Positions 8,206 through 16,913 of a stretch of DNA of 37,818 nt are shown here, piece after piece. This DNA is from Micromonospora sp. KC723. Lineage in GTDB: Bacteria; Actinomycetota; Actinomycetes; Mycobacteriales; Micromonosporaceae. The DNA is taken from positions 1 to 37,818 of the forward strand of contig NZ_SMKD01000050.1 in NCBI RefSeq assembly GCF_004348595.1, written 5' to 3'. Numbering within the stretch: the first letter of the stretch is position 1; the number at the start of each line of letters is the position of its first letter. A program made the position numbers and the translations under genes. The notes beneath the pieces were generated by a model. The model saw only the letters and a list, made by a program, of their open reading frames with translations. It had not been told where the DNA came from and did not search any database.

Positions 8206-10090
8206 GTTGGCCTCCCGAGGCGGTCAGGGTGAACGAGTTGGCGGTCGCTGCCGGAGGTACGAGGACCAGCCGGTGGACGGCCGCGCCCCACACGTCCCGC
8301 AGCAGCGGATCGTCCACGGCATGCCGTTCGAGCCGGCCGGCTCCGGCGTGCGGATCCCACGCCAGGGTGAGGACCCGCCCGCCGAGGGCGCGGACGGTCA
8401 GCTCCCCGGTGTGGTGGGCGAGTGGCTCGCCGGCGACGACATGGTGCAGCCGGACGTCGGCCGGGTCGTCGACGCGCCACGTGTCGGTCACGACGACCGT
8501 CGCCGTACGGCGGTCGAGGCGCACCTCCCGCCGCCACGACCGGCACCCCGCCTCCGGGCCGTACGCCCCGGCGAGGTCGAGCCGGGCCGCGTCGCCGTCG
8601 GGGCCGAGCTCGACGGTCATCGCCGTGGCCCGAAACCCGGCGCCCGGGGGTTGCCCGTGGCCGTTGACCACCGGCAGGTTGTGCCACTGGCTCTGGGTGA
8701 CCCACTGCTCGTACCGCCGGGCGGTGAACGAGATCGCCGTGTAGGTCGGCTGACCCAGGTCGACCAGCACGGGCGCGCCGTCGAGCGCCACCAGGTAGGA
8801 GCCGACGTCGTTGTGGTTGTGGTTCTCGTCGTTGTGCCCGCCCTTGACCGCCACGCACAGCCCCTCGGAAGAGCCGGGGCGCTCGCGGCTGACCAGCACC
8901 TGGACGTCGGGCAGCCAGGACGTCGCGGGCAGCGGCGGGGCAGCCTGCGGCTCGGCGGCCCACCGCGCGTCGGCGAGCCCGAGCACGGCTCTGCCCAGCC
9001 CGGCGTCGGCCGTCACCGCCGGCGTACCCGGGACGCGGTGGCTCGCCGCGTGGTCGACGACCTGCCGGTCGCCGGTGGCCCGGCCCCACCGGTGCAGGAC
9101 GTGCCAGGGCTGCGCCGAGTGGGGGCGGGCGGGACCGTCGCCGACGTTGACGTACCACCCGTCGCCGAGCGCCATCCGGTGCGGGTACCGGGCCAGCTCC
9201 GGCAGGGGCGCCCAGCGCCACGGGTCCAGCAGCCCGCCGGTGGCCCGGTCGAGCAGGTCGAGGGCCTCGGCGAGGCGTGCCGGCCCGTTCCACCAGTAGG
9301 CGTACCCCTCGTCGCAGCCACCGTCCGCGGGCAGGGCGGTGAGGTACCGGTCGAGGCCGTCCACGACGAGGTCGACCACCCGCGCCCGCACCGGGGCGTC
9401 GTCGACCAGGAACAGGGCGGTCGCGAGGAGGTGACCGTGGATCCACGGGTTCCAGTTGTGCAGGTGCCCGTCCAGGCCGAGCCAGTGCCACTCCCGGCTG
9501 CCCAGGAACGGCTCGACGACGCGTTGCCGGGCCTCCCGGCGCATCCGGTCCCGCAGTCCGGGTACCCGCGCGTCGAGGGCCGGGGCCAGGGCCAGGTCGG
9601 CCCAGGCCAGCACGGCGACGGTCTCGGCGGCGCCGAGGTCGAGGTAGGGGTGGTCGGGGTCGGGCACCACCTGACCCCGGTCCGCGGCGAACCGTTCGTG
9701 CGCCGCCCAGCACCAGGTGGTCTGCTCGCAGAGCGCCAGCAGGCCGTCCGCCGCCTCGTCGAGGTACGGCTGCCCGCCGAGCGCGGCGGCCAGCACCGCC
9801 ACGGACGTCCGCCGGCGTAGCTCGCCGGCCGGCTCCTCGTAGGCGGTGCGGTTGCCGTCGCGCCAGTAGCGCGCGTAGTCGGACAGCCGCGGATGCGGCC
9901 AGGGGTTGCGCCGGTCCGCGTCGGCCCGCTCGGTGATCGCGCGGGCGGTGACGTCGTCCACGTGCGACCAGGCCGCCCGGTCACCGGGTGTGGGCAGGGC
10001 GACCGCCGCCCGCCCCCGGGCGAGGGATGCCTCCCGGACGTCGGCGCCGAGCAGTTCCCACCGTCGCGCGAGCGGCCCCCGGTCAGTCAC
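8192..10090 (-). CDS. Heparinase II/III-family polysaccharide lyase, cytoplasmic
   Basis: The GTG start at 10090 has GAGGAGGA about eight bases upstream and overlaps the stop of the isomerase gene by 8 bp. The 632-residue product has an N-terminal alpha/alpha toroid with HLHNWNPWIHGH (residues 209-220, candidate neutralising Asn/His) and DEGYAYWWNGP (260-270, candidate catalytic Tyr). A C-terminal beta-sandwich carries HNDENHNHNDVGSYLVALDG (419-438), the Heparinase II/III signature with metal-type His, followed by QWHNLPVVNG. These enzymes cleave uronic-acid-containing chains by beta-elimination. No signal peptide is present, so it would act on imported oligosaccharides together with the DUF2264 protein downstream. 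The PL family (PL12, PL15, PL21 or other) cannot be assigned by eye. Confidence 0.85.
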   Translation of the reverse strand: MTDRGPLARRWELLGADVREASLARGRAAVALPTPGDRAAWSHVDDVTARAITERADADRRNPWPHPRLSDYARYWRDGNRTAYEEPAGELRRRTSVAVLAAALGGQPYLDEAADGLLALCEQTTWCWAAHERFAADRGQVVPDPDHPYLDLGAAETVAVLAWADLALAPALDARVPGLRDRMRREARQRVVEPFLGSREWHWLGLDGHLHNWNPWIHGHLLATALFLVDDAPVRARVVDLVVDGLDRYLTALPADGGCDEGYAYWWNGPARLAEALDLLDRATGGLLDPWRWAPLPELARYPHRMALGDGWYVNVGDGPARPHSAQPWHVLHRWGRATGDRQVVDHAASHRVPGTPAVTADAGLGRAVLGLADARWAAEPQAAPPLPATSWLPDVQVLVSRERPGSSEGLCVAVKGGHNDENHNHNDVGSYLVALDGAPVLVDLGQPTYTAISFTARRYEQWVTQSQWHNLPVVNGHGQPPGAGFRATAMTVELGPDGDAARLDLAGAYGPEAGCRSWRREVRLDRRTATVVVTDTWRVDDPADVRLHHVVAGEPLAHHTGELTVRALGGRVLTLAWDPHAGAGRLERHAVDDPLLRDVWGAAVHRLVLVPPAATANSFTLTASGGQHDRR

Positions 10091-10871
10091 GGTCGTCGTC
10101 CTCCTCGATGAGGCGGGTGAGGGTGGCCGCCTCGCCGGCGACGCGGTGGGCGTCGTCGTCGGGCACGAACTCCAGCAGGGTGTCGTGCTGTCGTCCGGTG
10201 CCGCGCAGCAGCGTGAACACGCCACGCCAGAGCCGCTCGCGGGCGGCCAGCGGCAGGCGTTCCTGCCGGGGCCACCAGGAGAACACGTGCACCGTGTCGA
10301 CCCAGGGCAGCACCCGCCGCAGGTCGTCGACGGCGTCGACGTCGGCGAGCCCCACGGGTGGCTGCCAGTACGTCCGCACGCCGGGATGCCCGACGTCGGT
10401 GAGCAGCTCCAGCGTCGACGCGGCGGTGTCGGTCAGCGTGCCGGAGTGGTACTCGAAGGCCAGGTCGATCCCGACGTCGCTGGCCTGCCGTGCCGCGGCG
10501 CGGGTCTCGCGGACCACGGCCCGCCGCTGCTCGGCGGTGGCCGCCGCGGAGCCGACGGTGCCGGCCCAGATCCGGATCCGGGGGGCGCCGAGCGCGACCG
10601 CGCTGGCCAGCACGGCGGTGAACTCCTCGGCTGCCTGCGGCCCGGCGCGGAAGTAGGAGCCGTAGGAGGCGACCCGGATGCCCCGGTCGAGGCTCTCGGC
10701 CCGGACCCGGGCCGCTGTGTCGCGGTCGCCCGGGGGGACGTGCACGTCGGCGCCCCACTCGACACAGGACAGGCAGGCGGCGGCGGTGACGTCCAGCACC
10801 GCTGCCGCGGAGCGGTGCCGGAGAGTCACCGAACAGATGCCAGGGGACAGGGGCCGGTTAGCTGGTGGCAC
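10083..10871 (-). CDS. Sugar phosphate isomerase/epimerase-like TIM-barrel protein
   Basis: A 262-residue xylose-isomerase-like TIM barrel. Recognisable strands are GICSVTLRHR at the N-terminus, CVEWGADVHV, IRIWAGTVGS, LAFEYHSGTLTDT (metal-ligand Glu in FEYH), VRTYWQPPVG, VDTVHVFSWW and TLLEFVPDDD (second Glu). Such proteins isomerise or epimerise free or phosphorylated sugars and sugar acids in the cytoplasm; the substrate is not readable. The start is the GTG at 10871 with GAGAGGG upstream. It is the first gene of a three-gene operon with the lyase and the DUF2264 protein, under a LacI-type operator. In this context it may process the uronate derivative released by them. Confidence 0.78.
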   Translation of the reverse strand: MPPANRPLSPGICSVTLRHRSAAAVLDVTAAACLSCVEWGADVHVPPGDRDTAARVRAESLDRGIRVASYGSYFRAGPQAAEEFTAVLASAVALGAPRIRIWAGTVGSAAATAEQRRAVVRETRAAARQASDVGIDLAFEYHSGTLTDTAASTLELLTDVGHPGVRTYWQPPVGLADVDAVDDLRRVLPWVDTVHVFSWWPRQERLPLAARERLWRGVFTLLRGTGRQHDTLLEFVPDDDAHRVAGEAATLTRLIEEDDDRD

Positions 10872-10898
10872 GCTCGCCCTCTCGGCAGACGGGGTGGG

Positions 10899-10912
10899 GG
10901 TAAGCGCTTTCC
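10899..10912 (-). promoter_or_regulatory. LacI-family operator before the isomerase-lyase-DUF2264 operon
   Basis: On the minus strand the site reads GGAAAGCGCTTACC, with the 8-bp perfect palindrome AAGCGCTT at its centre, the usual LacI-family operator shape. It lies just downstream of the predicted -10 box, where a repressor would block transcription. Its flanks differ from the arabinose operators on the right of the window, so another regulator is implied. The hybrid regulator at 5122 has a DeoR-type HTH and is not an obvious partner. Confidence 0.65.
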
Positions 10913-10913
10913 G

Positions 10914-10943
10914 ACCCTAGATCAACCAGCGGCGGGGAGGCAA
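10914..10943 (-). promoter_or_regulatory. Candidate promoter of the isomerase-lyase-DUF2264 operon
   Basis: On the minus strand TTGCCT (10938-10943) and TAGGGT (10914-10919) are separated by 18 bases and placed about 45 bases from the GTG start. The operator at 10899-10912 directly follows. The match is moderate. Confidence 0.45.
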
Positions 10944-10996
10944 GAGAACGCCGCGTGCGGATCCCGGTGTTCGGTTCCCTCCGGCCCGCGCCGTGG

Positions 10997-11980
10997 TCAC
11001 TCGTCGGTGCGGGTCAGCAGTCCGATCCGCCACGGCAGCAGCGGGTACGGCGTGCCGGCCACGTCGACGCCCGGGTCCAGGCCCTGGTACAGCAGTTGGA
11101 GCCGCTGGGGGTCGATCTCCATCCGTTCGTCGTGTCCGGCGCGGACGAGTTCGCCGTGGCTGATGTCGGTGGACCACCTGCCGGCGGGGTAGCTCACGTT
11201 GCGGTGGTGGGCGAACGCCTGGTCGCCGCTGCCGTGGCGCGTCCACGGGCCGTCGAGGCGGTCCGCCGTCCAGGCCCGGTAGCACCGGTTCCCCCGGGAG
11301 TCGAACCCCTCGACGATCGTCAGGTACGTGTCGGTGCCCAGGACCTTGTACGTCGCGCTGCCCTCGTAGCAGTTCTCTCGCGTGTCGGCGATGGCGATCT
11401 CGGGTGCTCCGAAGCCGTGCGGGAAGTCCGCCACCGGGGTCCGTGACCGGTACAGGAAGCCGTTGTCGTCGGTGAAGAACAGGTAGCAGTGCTCGTCGTC
11501 GGCGATGACCCAGAAGTCGAGCCACCCCTGGGTGAGCAGGTACGGCTGTGCGGCGAAGAACCCGCGTGGCGCCGTCCAGGTGTCCGGGCGGGTCGGGTCG
11601 TCGGTGACCGAGTAGGCGGGCGGCCCCTGCTGGTAGACCAGGTACCACGTGTCCTGAGGTGAGAAGTAGAACAGTTGCGGCGCGGCCACGTACGCGTCGC
11701 CGATGTGCGGGTTCTGATCCAGGTGGTACAGCGGCGCGGACGGCGCCTCGGACCAGTCGGCGAAGCTGGTGGAGAACATGCGCCACGCCCCCGAGGTGTC
11801 GGCTGTGCTGCCGTAGACGAGCCAGCGGTCCCGCCACCGCACCACGGTGGGGTCCTTGACGGAGACGACGGGGTGCGCCGGGTCCGGTCGGGGGCTGATC
11901 AGGACGTCGCTGGACCGCCAGGTCACGCCGGCCCAGGAGTCGATGGAGCGGCCGGTGGCCGCGGACGGTTGGCGCGTCAC
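10997..11980 (-). CDS. GH62 alpha-L-arabinofuranosidase, apparently cytoplasmic
   Basis: A 327-residue five-bladed propeller enzyme that would remove L-arabinofuranosyl side groups. The GH62 signature is clear along its length: VVSVKDPTVV with catalytic-base Asp43, AAPQLFYFSPQDTWYLVYQ, WLDFWVIADDEHCYLFFTDD with Asp155, NCYEGSATYKV with acid Glu206, and WSTDISHGELVRAG then LLYQGLDPG near the end. The GTG start at 11980 has GGAGG eight bases upstream. Neither this start nor the in-frame extension to 12022 gives a signal peptide, whereas GH62 enzymes are normally secreted with a carbohydrate-binding module; this one lacks both. It diverges from the oligosaccharide importer genes, consistent with debranching of imported oligosaccharides. 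Confidence 0.92.
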   Translation of the reverse strand: MTRQPSAATGRSIDSWAGVTWRSSDVLISPRPDPAHPVVSVKDPTVVRWRDRWLVYGSTADTSGAWRMFSTSFADWSEAPSAPLYHLDQNPHIGDAYVAAPQLFYFSPQDTWYLVYQQGPPAYSVTDDPTRPDTWTAPRGFFAAQPYLLTQGWLDFWVIADDEHCYLFFTDDNGFLYRSRTPVADFPHGFGAPEIAIADTRENCYEGSATYKVLGTDTYLTIVEGFDSRGNRCYRAWTADRLDGPWTRHGSGDQAFAHHRNVSYPAGRWSTDISHGELVRAGHDERMEIDPQRLQLLYQGLDPGVDVAGTPYPLLPWRIGLLTRTDE

Positions 11981-12143
11981 TGCTGGAACCTCCCTGGTCG
12001 GCAACGGAATCTGCCGATGCATCCGAGTCGTCGGCCCTCTTGTGGGAGCCTTCGATCGTCCCTTAGTTTGTTTGCTATCCAGACCAACTATTCACCCTAG
12101 CCGTGTGCATCCTCTCGACACCGCCCTTCTCGAAGGGGAACCG
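11981..12143. promoter_or_regulatory. Divergent region between GH62 and the importer genes
   Basis: This short AT-richer stretch (12060-12100) contains a weak plus-strand promoter, TTAGTT (12063-12068), 17 bases, AACTAT (12086-12091). An imperfect inverted repeat, TAGTT (12064-12068) and AACTA (12086-12090), frames it. No operator of the arabinose type is present. The promoter call is tentative. Confidence 0.35.
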
Positions 12144-13823
12144 ATGACATCTCCGAACTCCGGCGCGGGAGCCTCGCGCCGCAACTTCCTCGGCCTCGTA
12201 AGCCTGGGCGCGGCGGCGGTCGCCGGCGGCCCGCTGCTGGCCGGGTGCAGCGAGAAGCCGGCCGGTTCCGGCGCCGCGCAGAACCTGGACAAGTTCGCCG
12301 ACCTCCTGCCGGCGCACAAGGACCTGGCGCTGAACCTGACGCCGGACGTCAAGGGCACCCGCCCCGTTCCGGACGGCTACACGAAGTACCCCAGCACGCT
12401 CGTCGACGCGATCACCGACAAGCCGGGCACGAGCGGCGCGCAGGTCACCGCGATGACGCCGGCCTGGGGTCCGGCCCCGCCCGGGGTCGCCCAGAACGCC
12501 TACCTGCAGGCGGTGAACGCGGAACTGGGCACGCCGGTGAACTTCACCATCCAGGACGGCGTCACCTACGCCGACAAGCTCAACGCCATGCTCGGCGCCC
12601 GGGACGTGCCCGAACTGCTGTGCGTGCCGGGCTGGGAGGTGGAGAAGGTGCCGCGCTTCTCCGAGGCGGCCAAGGCCATCTTCGAGGACCTCACCGACTA
12701 CCTCAAGGGTGACACGGTCAACGCGTACCCGATGCTGGCCACCTTCCCGACCGGGGCCTGGCGCAACGCGATCTGGAACGAGCGGCTGATGGCCGTGCCC
12801 AACCCCACCGACGGGCCGTTCCCCTGGGCGCTGTTCGCCCGCAAGGACATGCTCGACGACCGGGGCCTGGCCATCCCGAAGAACCTCGACGAGCTGCTCA
12901 CCGTGGCCAAGGAGGTCACCGACCCGGCCAAGAAGGTGTGGGCGTTCAGCGACATCTTCGCCATGATCCAGATGTTCCACAAGGTGCCCGGCTCGAAGGG
13001 CGGGTGGCGGCTGAAGTCCGACGGGACGCCGGAGTTCAAGTACGAGACCCCGGAGTTCCGGCAGGCGTTGGAGGTGATGGCCAAGATCTACAAGGACGGC
13101 CTGGTCCACCCCGATCTCGTCGCCAGCAAGGGCGCGGACGCCGCCCAGCTGTTCGCCGCGAACGGCCAGGTCGTCCTCCACCAGGCCGGTGTCGGCATGT
13201 GGCAGGGCGCCCAGGCCGAGCACCAGAAGGTCAACCCCAAGCTCAACATCCAGCCGGTGCCGATCTTCTCCGCCACCGGCGGCGACCCCCTCGTCTGGGG
13301 CGACGACGAGCCGATCTCCTACACCTTCGTCAAGAAGGGCCTCGGCAAGGCCCGGGTCGAGGAGCTGCTGCGGATCATCAACTGGTGCTCCGCGCCGATG
13401 GGCACCCAGGAGGCGCAGCTGCGCGACTACGGGGTCGAGGGCAAGCACCACACCCGGACGCCGAACGGGCCGGTCAAGACCGAGCTGGCGTTCAAGGAGA
13501 TCGGCAACCAGTACTTCTTCATCAGCGGCCGCAACCCCACCATCGGGCCGTACCCCGACACCCCCAACTACGTCCAGGACCTCGTGGCGTACTCCAACGA
13601 CATGGTGAAGTACCTCGAGAAGGACCCCTGGGACGGGGTGAAGCTGGAGATGCCGGCCAAGTACAAGGCCAACCAGGTGCCGACGGAGGACAAGCTGACC
13701 GACGTCCTGCGCGGTCGCCGCCCGCTGTCCGACGTCGACAGCATCGTGCAGGAGTGGAAGGCCAACGGGGGTGAGGAGGCGAGGCAGCTGCTCGCCGGGT
13801 CGCTGCCCAAGGCGAACCGATGA
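12144..13823 (+). CDS. Large oligosaccharide-binding lipoprotein (LplA/YtcQ type)
   Basis: A 559-residue binding protein, about 130 residues longer than ordinary family-1 proteins. This is typical of LplA/YtcQ-type proteins that pair with LplB and YtcP permeases to import oligosaccharides. The N-terminus has a twin-arginine motif (SRRNFL, residues 11-16) and a lipobox ending at Cys35 (LLAGC), so it is probably exported folded by Tat and lipid-anchored. Later landmarks are TYADKLNAML, GNQYFFISGRNP and a Trp-rich ligand surface. The ATG at 12144 follows AAGGGGA. The stop overlaps the permease start (ATGA). It heads a plus-strand run that ends in L-fucose catabolism, so the cargo probably contains fucose or a related sugar (inference). 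Confidence 0.92.
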   Translation: MTSPNSGAGASRRNFLGLVSLGAAAVAGGPLLAGCSEKPAGSGAAQNLDKFADLLPAHKDLALNLTPDVKGTRPVPDGYTKYPSTLVDAITDKPGTSGAQVTAMTPAWGPAPPGVAQNAYLQAVNAELGTPVNFTIQDGVTYADKLNAMLGARDVPELLCVPGWEVEKVPRFSEAAKAIFEDLTDYLKGDTVNAYPMLATFPTGAWRNAIWNERLMAVPNPTDGPFPWALFARKDMLDDRGLAIPKNLDELLTVAKEVTDPAKKVWAFSDIFAMIQMFHKVPGSKGGWRLKSDGTPEFKYETPEFRQALEVMAKIYKDGLVHPDLVASKGADAAQLFAANGQVVLHQAGVGMWQGAQAEHQKVNPKLNIQPVPIFSATGGDPLVWGDDEPISYTFVKKGLGKARVEELLRIINWCSAPMGTQEAQLRDYGVEGKHHTRTPNGPVKTELAFKEIGNQYFFISGRNPTIGPYPDTPNYVQDLVAYSNDMVKYLEKDPWDGVKLEMPAKYKANQVPTEDKLTDVLRGRRPLSDVDSIVQEWKANGGEEARQLLAGSLPKANR

Positions 13824-14845
13824 CCGCACGCAACGCCACCGTCGCGGCCGGGTCCGACCGGACCCGGCCCGACGGGTCGCCCCCGCCGCCGGTTCCCCGC
13901 CGTAGGAACCGTCGCCGCCAGTCGCTGCGCAGCCGACTGCGCCGCGACTGGCAACTGCTGGCCATGGTCGCACCCGGCTTCGTGATCCTGCTGGTCTTCA
14001 GCTACGTACCGATCCTCGGCAACGTCATCGCCTTCCAGGACTACAACCCGTACCTCGGGGACAACCCACTCCAGGCGTTCCTGAACAGCAACTGGATCGG
14101 GTTCGGTCAGTTCCAGCTCCTCTTCGAGGACCCGGCGTTCTGGGACGCGTTCCGCAACACCCTCGCGATCACCGCGTTCCAGTTGGTCTTCTTCTTCCCG
14201 CTGCCGATCGTCCTGGCGATCATGCTGCACAACCTGCTCTCCAGCCGGCTGCGCGGTGTCATCCAGACCGTCGTGTACCTGCCGCACTTCTTCAGCTGGG
14301 TGCTGGTCGTCAGCTTCTTCGTCGCCATGCTCGGCGGTGCCGGCCTGCTGGCCCAGACCATGCGCGAGGCCGGGCTCCAGCCGTGGAACATCATGACCAA
14401 CCCGGACACGTTCATCATCCTGGTCACCGTCGAGGCGGTGTGGAAGGACATCGGCTGGGGCACCATCGTGTTCCTCGCCGCCCTGTCCACCATCGACCAG
14501 AGCCTCTACGAGGCGGCGGCGGCCGACGGCGCCGGGCGGTGGCGACGGCTGTGGCACATCACCCTGCCCGGTCTGCGGCCGGTGATCGTGCTGCTGCTCA
14601 TCCTGCGGCTGGGTGACGCGCTCTCCGTCGGCTTCGAGCAGTTCCTCCTGCAACGCAACGCCGTCGGCCGGCAGGCCTCCGAGGTGCTGGACACCTTCGT
14701 GTACCACTTCTCCATCGCCACCGGAAACTACGGCTACGGCGCCGCGGCGGGTTTGTTCAAGGCCGCGGTCGGGCTCTGCCTGATCCTGGCCGCCAACCGG
14801 GTCGCGCACATGCTCGGCGAACGGGGGGTGTACTCGAAGTCATGA
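13820..14845 (+). CDS. Oligosaccharide ABC permease, LplB type
   Basis: A 341-residue inner-membrane permease. An Arg-rich cytoplasmic tail of about 45 residues precedes six helices starting at LLAMVAPGFVILLVFSYVPI. The segment PILGNVIAFQDYNPYLG is characteristic of the LplB branch. The EAA loop reads EAAAADGAGRWRRLWHITLP, and the protein ends with the typical GERGVYSKS. It overlaps the binding-protein gene upstream and the second permease downstream by ATGA each, so all three are translationally coupled. No ATPase gene is adjacent; a shared MsiK-like ATPase elsewhere is assumed. Confidence 0.94.
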   Translation: MTARNATVAAGSDRTRPDGSPPPPVPRRRNRRRQSLRSRLRRDWQLLAMVAPGFVILLVFSYVPILGNVIAFQDYNPYLGDNPLQAFLNSNWIGFGQFQLLFEDPAFWDAFRNTLAITAFQLVFFFPLPIVLAIMLHNLLSSRLRGVIQTVVYLPHFFSWVLVVSFFVAMLGGAGLLAQTMREAGLQPWNIMTNPDTFIILVTVEAVWKDIGWGTIVFLAALSTIDQSLYEAAAADGAGRWRRLWHITLPGLRPVIVLLLILRLGDALSVGFEQFLLQRNAVGRQASEVLDTFVYHFSIATGNYGYGAAAGLFKAAVGLCLILAANRVAHMLGERGVYSKS

Positions 14846-15765
14846 CCGGGACCGTTGTGCAGAATCCAGTCCGCGGACGCGACCGCCGACCGGTGTGGGA
14901 GGAGAGACCGACCCGGGCCGGCCAGGGCCTCAAGGCGGTCGTACTGGCCCTGCTGGTGCTCGGCGTGCTGTTCCCGCTCTGGGTGATCCTAGTGACCAGC
15001 CTGTCCTCCCGGGAGACCATCGCCGAGGCCGGCGGCATGGTCGTCATCCCCAGGGGAATCGACACCTCCGCGTACGAGACCATCTTCGCCGGCGGCGCCG
15101 TCACCCGCGCACTGTGGATCAGCACCCTGGTCACCGTCATCGGCACCGCCGTGGCGCTGACCGTCACCGTCCTCGCCGCCTACGGCCTGTCCCAGCCGCG
15201 CTCGCTGGGCTACCGCTGGCTGCTGGCGTACTTCCTGCTGCCCTTCCTGATCTACCCGCCCCTGGTGCCCAAGTACCTCGTGGTGACCGGTCTCGGTCTC
15301 AAGGACACCATCTGGGCGCTGATCCTGCCGCCGGCGATCAGCGTGTTCAACCTGGTCGTCGTCCGCGGCTTCTTCCAGGGCGTCCCGCAGGAGCTGCTCG
15401 ACAGCGCCCGCATCGACGGCGCCAGCGACTTCCGTACCCTGGCCCGCATCGTGCTGCCGCTGTCGCGCGCGGTCGTCGCCGTCGTCGGCCTGTTCTACGC
15501 GGTCAGCTACTGGAACGTCTGGTTCGACGCGCTGCTGTTCATCGACCGCAACGACATGTACCCGATCCAACGCGTGCTGCAGAGCTACCTGCTGGCCGGG
15601 CAGGCGCCGCACACCTCTGGCGGCACCGCCGGCGTCACCATGCCACCGACCGAGTCGATCAAGATGGCGGTGGTCATCCTCACCGTCGCGCCGATCGTCG
15701 CCGTCTACCCCTTCATCCAACGGCACTTCATCAAGGGTGTCCTGATCGGCGCCGTGAAGGGCTGA
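14842..15765 (+). CDS. Oligosaccharide ABC permease, YtcP type
   Basis: A 307-residue partner permease with six membrane helices. Family landmarks are LFPLWVILVTSLSSRETIAE, the EAA loop LDSARIDGASDFRTLARIVL, AVSYWNVWFDALLFIDR and the C-terminal PFIQRHFIKGVLIGAVKG. The gene begins within the stop of the LplB-type gene (ATGA). A hairpin (15799-15834) follows it before the catabolic genes, which may lower their expression relative to the transporter. With the upstream two proteins it forms an importer for an oligosaccharide. Confidence 0.94.
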   Translation: MTGTVVQNPVRGRDRRPVWEERPTRAGQGLKAVVLALLVLGVLFPLWVILVTSLSSRETIAEAGGMVVIPRGIDTSAYETIFAGGAVTRALWISTLVTVIGTAVALTVTVLAAYGLSQPRSLGYRWLLAYFLLPFLIYPPLVPKYLVVTGLGLKDTIWALILPPAISVFNLVVVRGFFQGVPQELLDSARIDGASDFRTLARIVLPLSRAVVAVVGLFYAVSYWNVWFDALLFIDRNDMYPIQRVLQSYLLAGQAPHTSGGTAGVTMPPTESIKMAVVILTVAPIVAVYPFIQRHFIKGVLIGAVKG

Positions 15766-15798
15766 CCGTGGCCCCGGGACGGCGACGACCGCCCCAGG

Positions 15799-15834
15799 AG
15801 CGTGGACCGCGTCGACCCCGTCGCGGTCCACGCT
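15799..15834 (+). terminator. Hairpin between importer and catabolic genes
   Basis: A perfect 13-bp stem (AGCGTGGACCGCG and its complement) with a 10-base loop sits in the 170-bp gap between the permease and the aldose dehydrogenase. No T-run follows, so it may attenuate rather than stop transcription. Confidence 0.55.
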
Positions 15835-15935
15835 GGCGTCGGCCCCGCCGTGGCCGGTAAGGCCTGCTGACGCCGCGACCGGCCGCCCTGCGCCACCGGG
15901 CATCCCACGGACTCGCTCACGACAGGAGGAACGCG

Positions 15936-16913
15936 GTGCAGGCCACACAACTGGTGCCGCTGGGGCGTACCGACGTGCGGGTGACCCGCCTCGGCCTGGG
16001 CCTGGCCCCGATCGGTGGGATGTTCAGCCGGGTCGGCGACGAGGCCGCCCGGGTCACCGTCGAGGCCGCCTGGCGCCTCGGGCTGCGCTACTTCGACACC
16101 GCGCCGCTGTACGGGTGTGGACTGTCCGAACGCCGGGCCGGGGCGGTGCTCGCCAACCGCCCCCGGGCGGAGTTCACCCTGTCCACCAAGGTCGGCCGGC
16201 TGCTGGTGCCGGGCGATGGCCGGGGCCAGGACTTCTGGGCCGAGCCGAGCGGCCTGGTTCCGGTGTTCGACTTCTCCGCCGCCGGGGTGCTGCGCTCGCA
16301 CGCCGAGAGCCTGGAGCGGCTCGGCCTGGACCGGATCGACATCGCCTACCTCCACGACCCCGACGACCACGTCGACGAGGCGATGCGGGGGGCGTACCCG
16401 GCGCTGGCGCGGCTGCGCGCGGCCGGCGAGATCGGCGCGGTCGGCGTGGGCATGAACCAGGCGCCGACGCTGGCCGACCTGGTTAGGGCCGGCGACTTCG
16501 ACTGCGTCATGCTCGCCGGGCGGTACACCCTGCTCGACCAGTCCGGGCTGGACACCCTGCTGCCGGTCTGCCGCGACCGGGGCATCGCGGTGGTCGTCGC
16601 CGGCGTCTACAACTCCGGCCTGCTCGCCGACCCACGCCCCGGCGCTCCCTACGACTATGCTCCTGCCGGCCGGGAACTGGTCGAGCGGGCGACGGCGATC
16701 CGCGCCGTGTGCGACCGGCACGGGGTGCCGCTGCGGGCCGCGGCGATCCAGTTCCCCCTCGGGCATCCGGCGGTCACCAGCGTGGTGGTCGGCGCCCGCG
16801 ACCCGGAGCAGGTCGCCGACAGCCTCGCGATGTTCGAGTGGGACATCCCCGGTGAACTCTGGGCCGACCTCAAGCGGGCCGGTCTCCTGCCGGACGAGGT
16901 CCCCACCCCGTGA
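15936..16913 (+). CDS. Aldo/keto reductase, probable L-fucose (D-threo-aldose) 1-dehydrogenase
   Basis: A 325-residue cytoplasmic aldo/keto reductase that would oxidise L-fucose to L-fucono-lactone. The catalytic tetrad is visible: Asp54 and Tyr59 (YFDTAPLYG), Lys85 (LSTKVG) and His140 (AYLHDPDD). The C-terminal cofactor segment HPAVTSVVVGARDPEQV is typical of the D-threo-aldose 1-dehydrogenase branch. The GTG start at 15936 has AGGAGG six bases upstream. The stop overlaps the next small frame as GTGA. The neighbours supply the rest of the non-phosphorylating L-fucose route, which is why L-fucose is the favoured substrate; L-galactose and D-arabinose share this stereochemistry and remain possible. 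Confidence 0.85.
   Translation: MQATQLVPLGRTDVRVTRLGLGLAPIGGMFSRVGDEAARVTVEAAWRLGLRYFDTAPLYGCGLSERRAGAVLANRPRAEFTLSTKVGRLLVPGDGRGQDFWAEPSGLVPVFDFSAAGVLRSHAESLERLGLDRIDIAYLHDPDDHVDEAMRGAYPALARLRAAGEIGAVGVGMNQAPTLADLVRAGDFDCVMLAGRYTLLDQSGLDTLLPVCRDRGIAVVVAGVYNSGLLADPRPGAPYDYAPAGRELVERATAIRAVCDRHGVPLRAAAIQFPLGHPAVTSVVVGARDPEQVADSLAMFEWDIPGELWADLKRAGLLPDEVPTP

Noticed and set aside
11281..11315. tRNA T-loop-like sequence (complement of GGAGTCGAACCCC) inside the GH62 gene
   Set aside because: No acceptor or anticodon stem can be paired around it, and the bases encode conserved GH62 residues in frame.
15767..15860. A short Arg/Pro-rich open frame (GTG at about 15769) between permease and aldose dehydrogenase
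   Set aside because: Its low-complexity sequence is produced by the 13-bp hairpin at 15799-15834, and it has no ribosome site or family resemblance.
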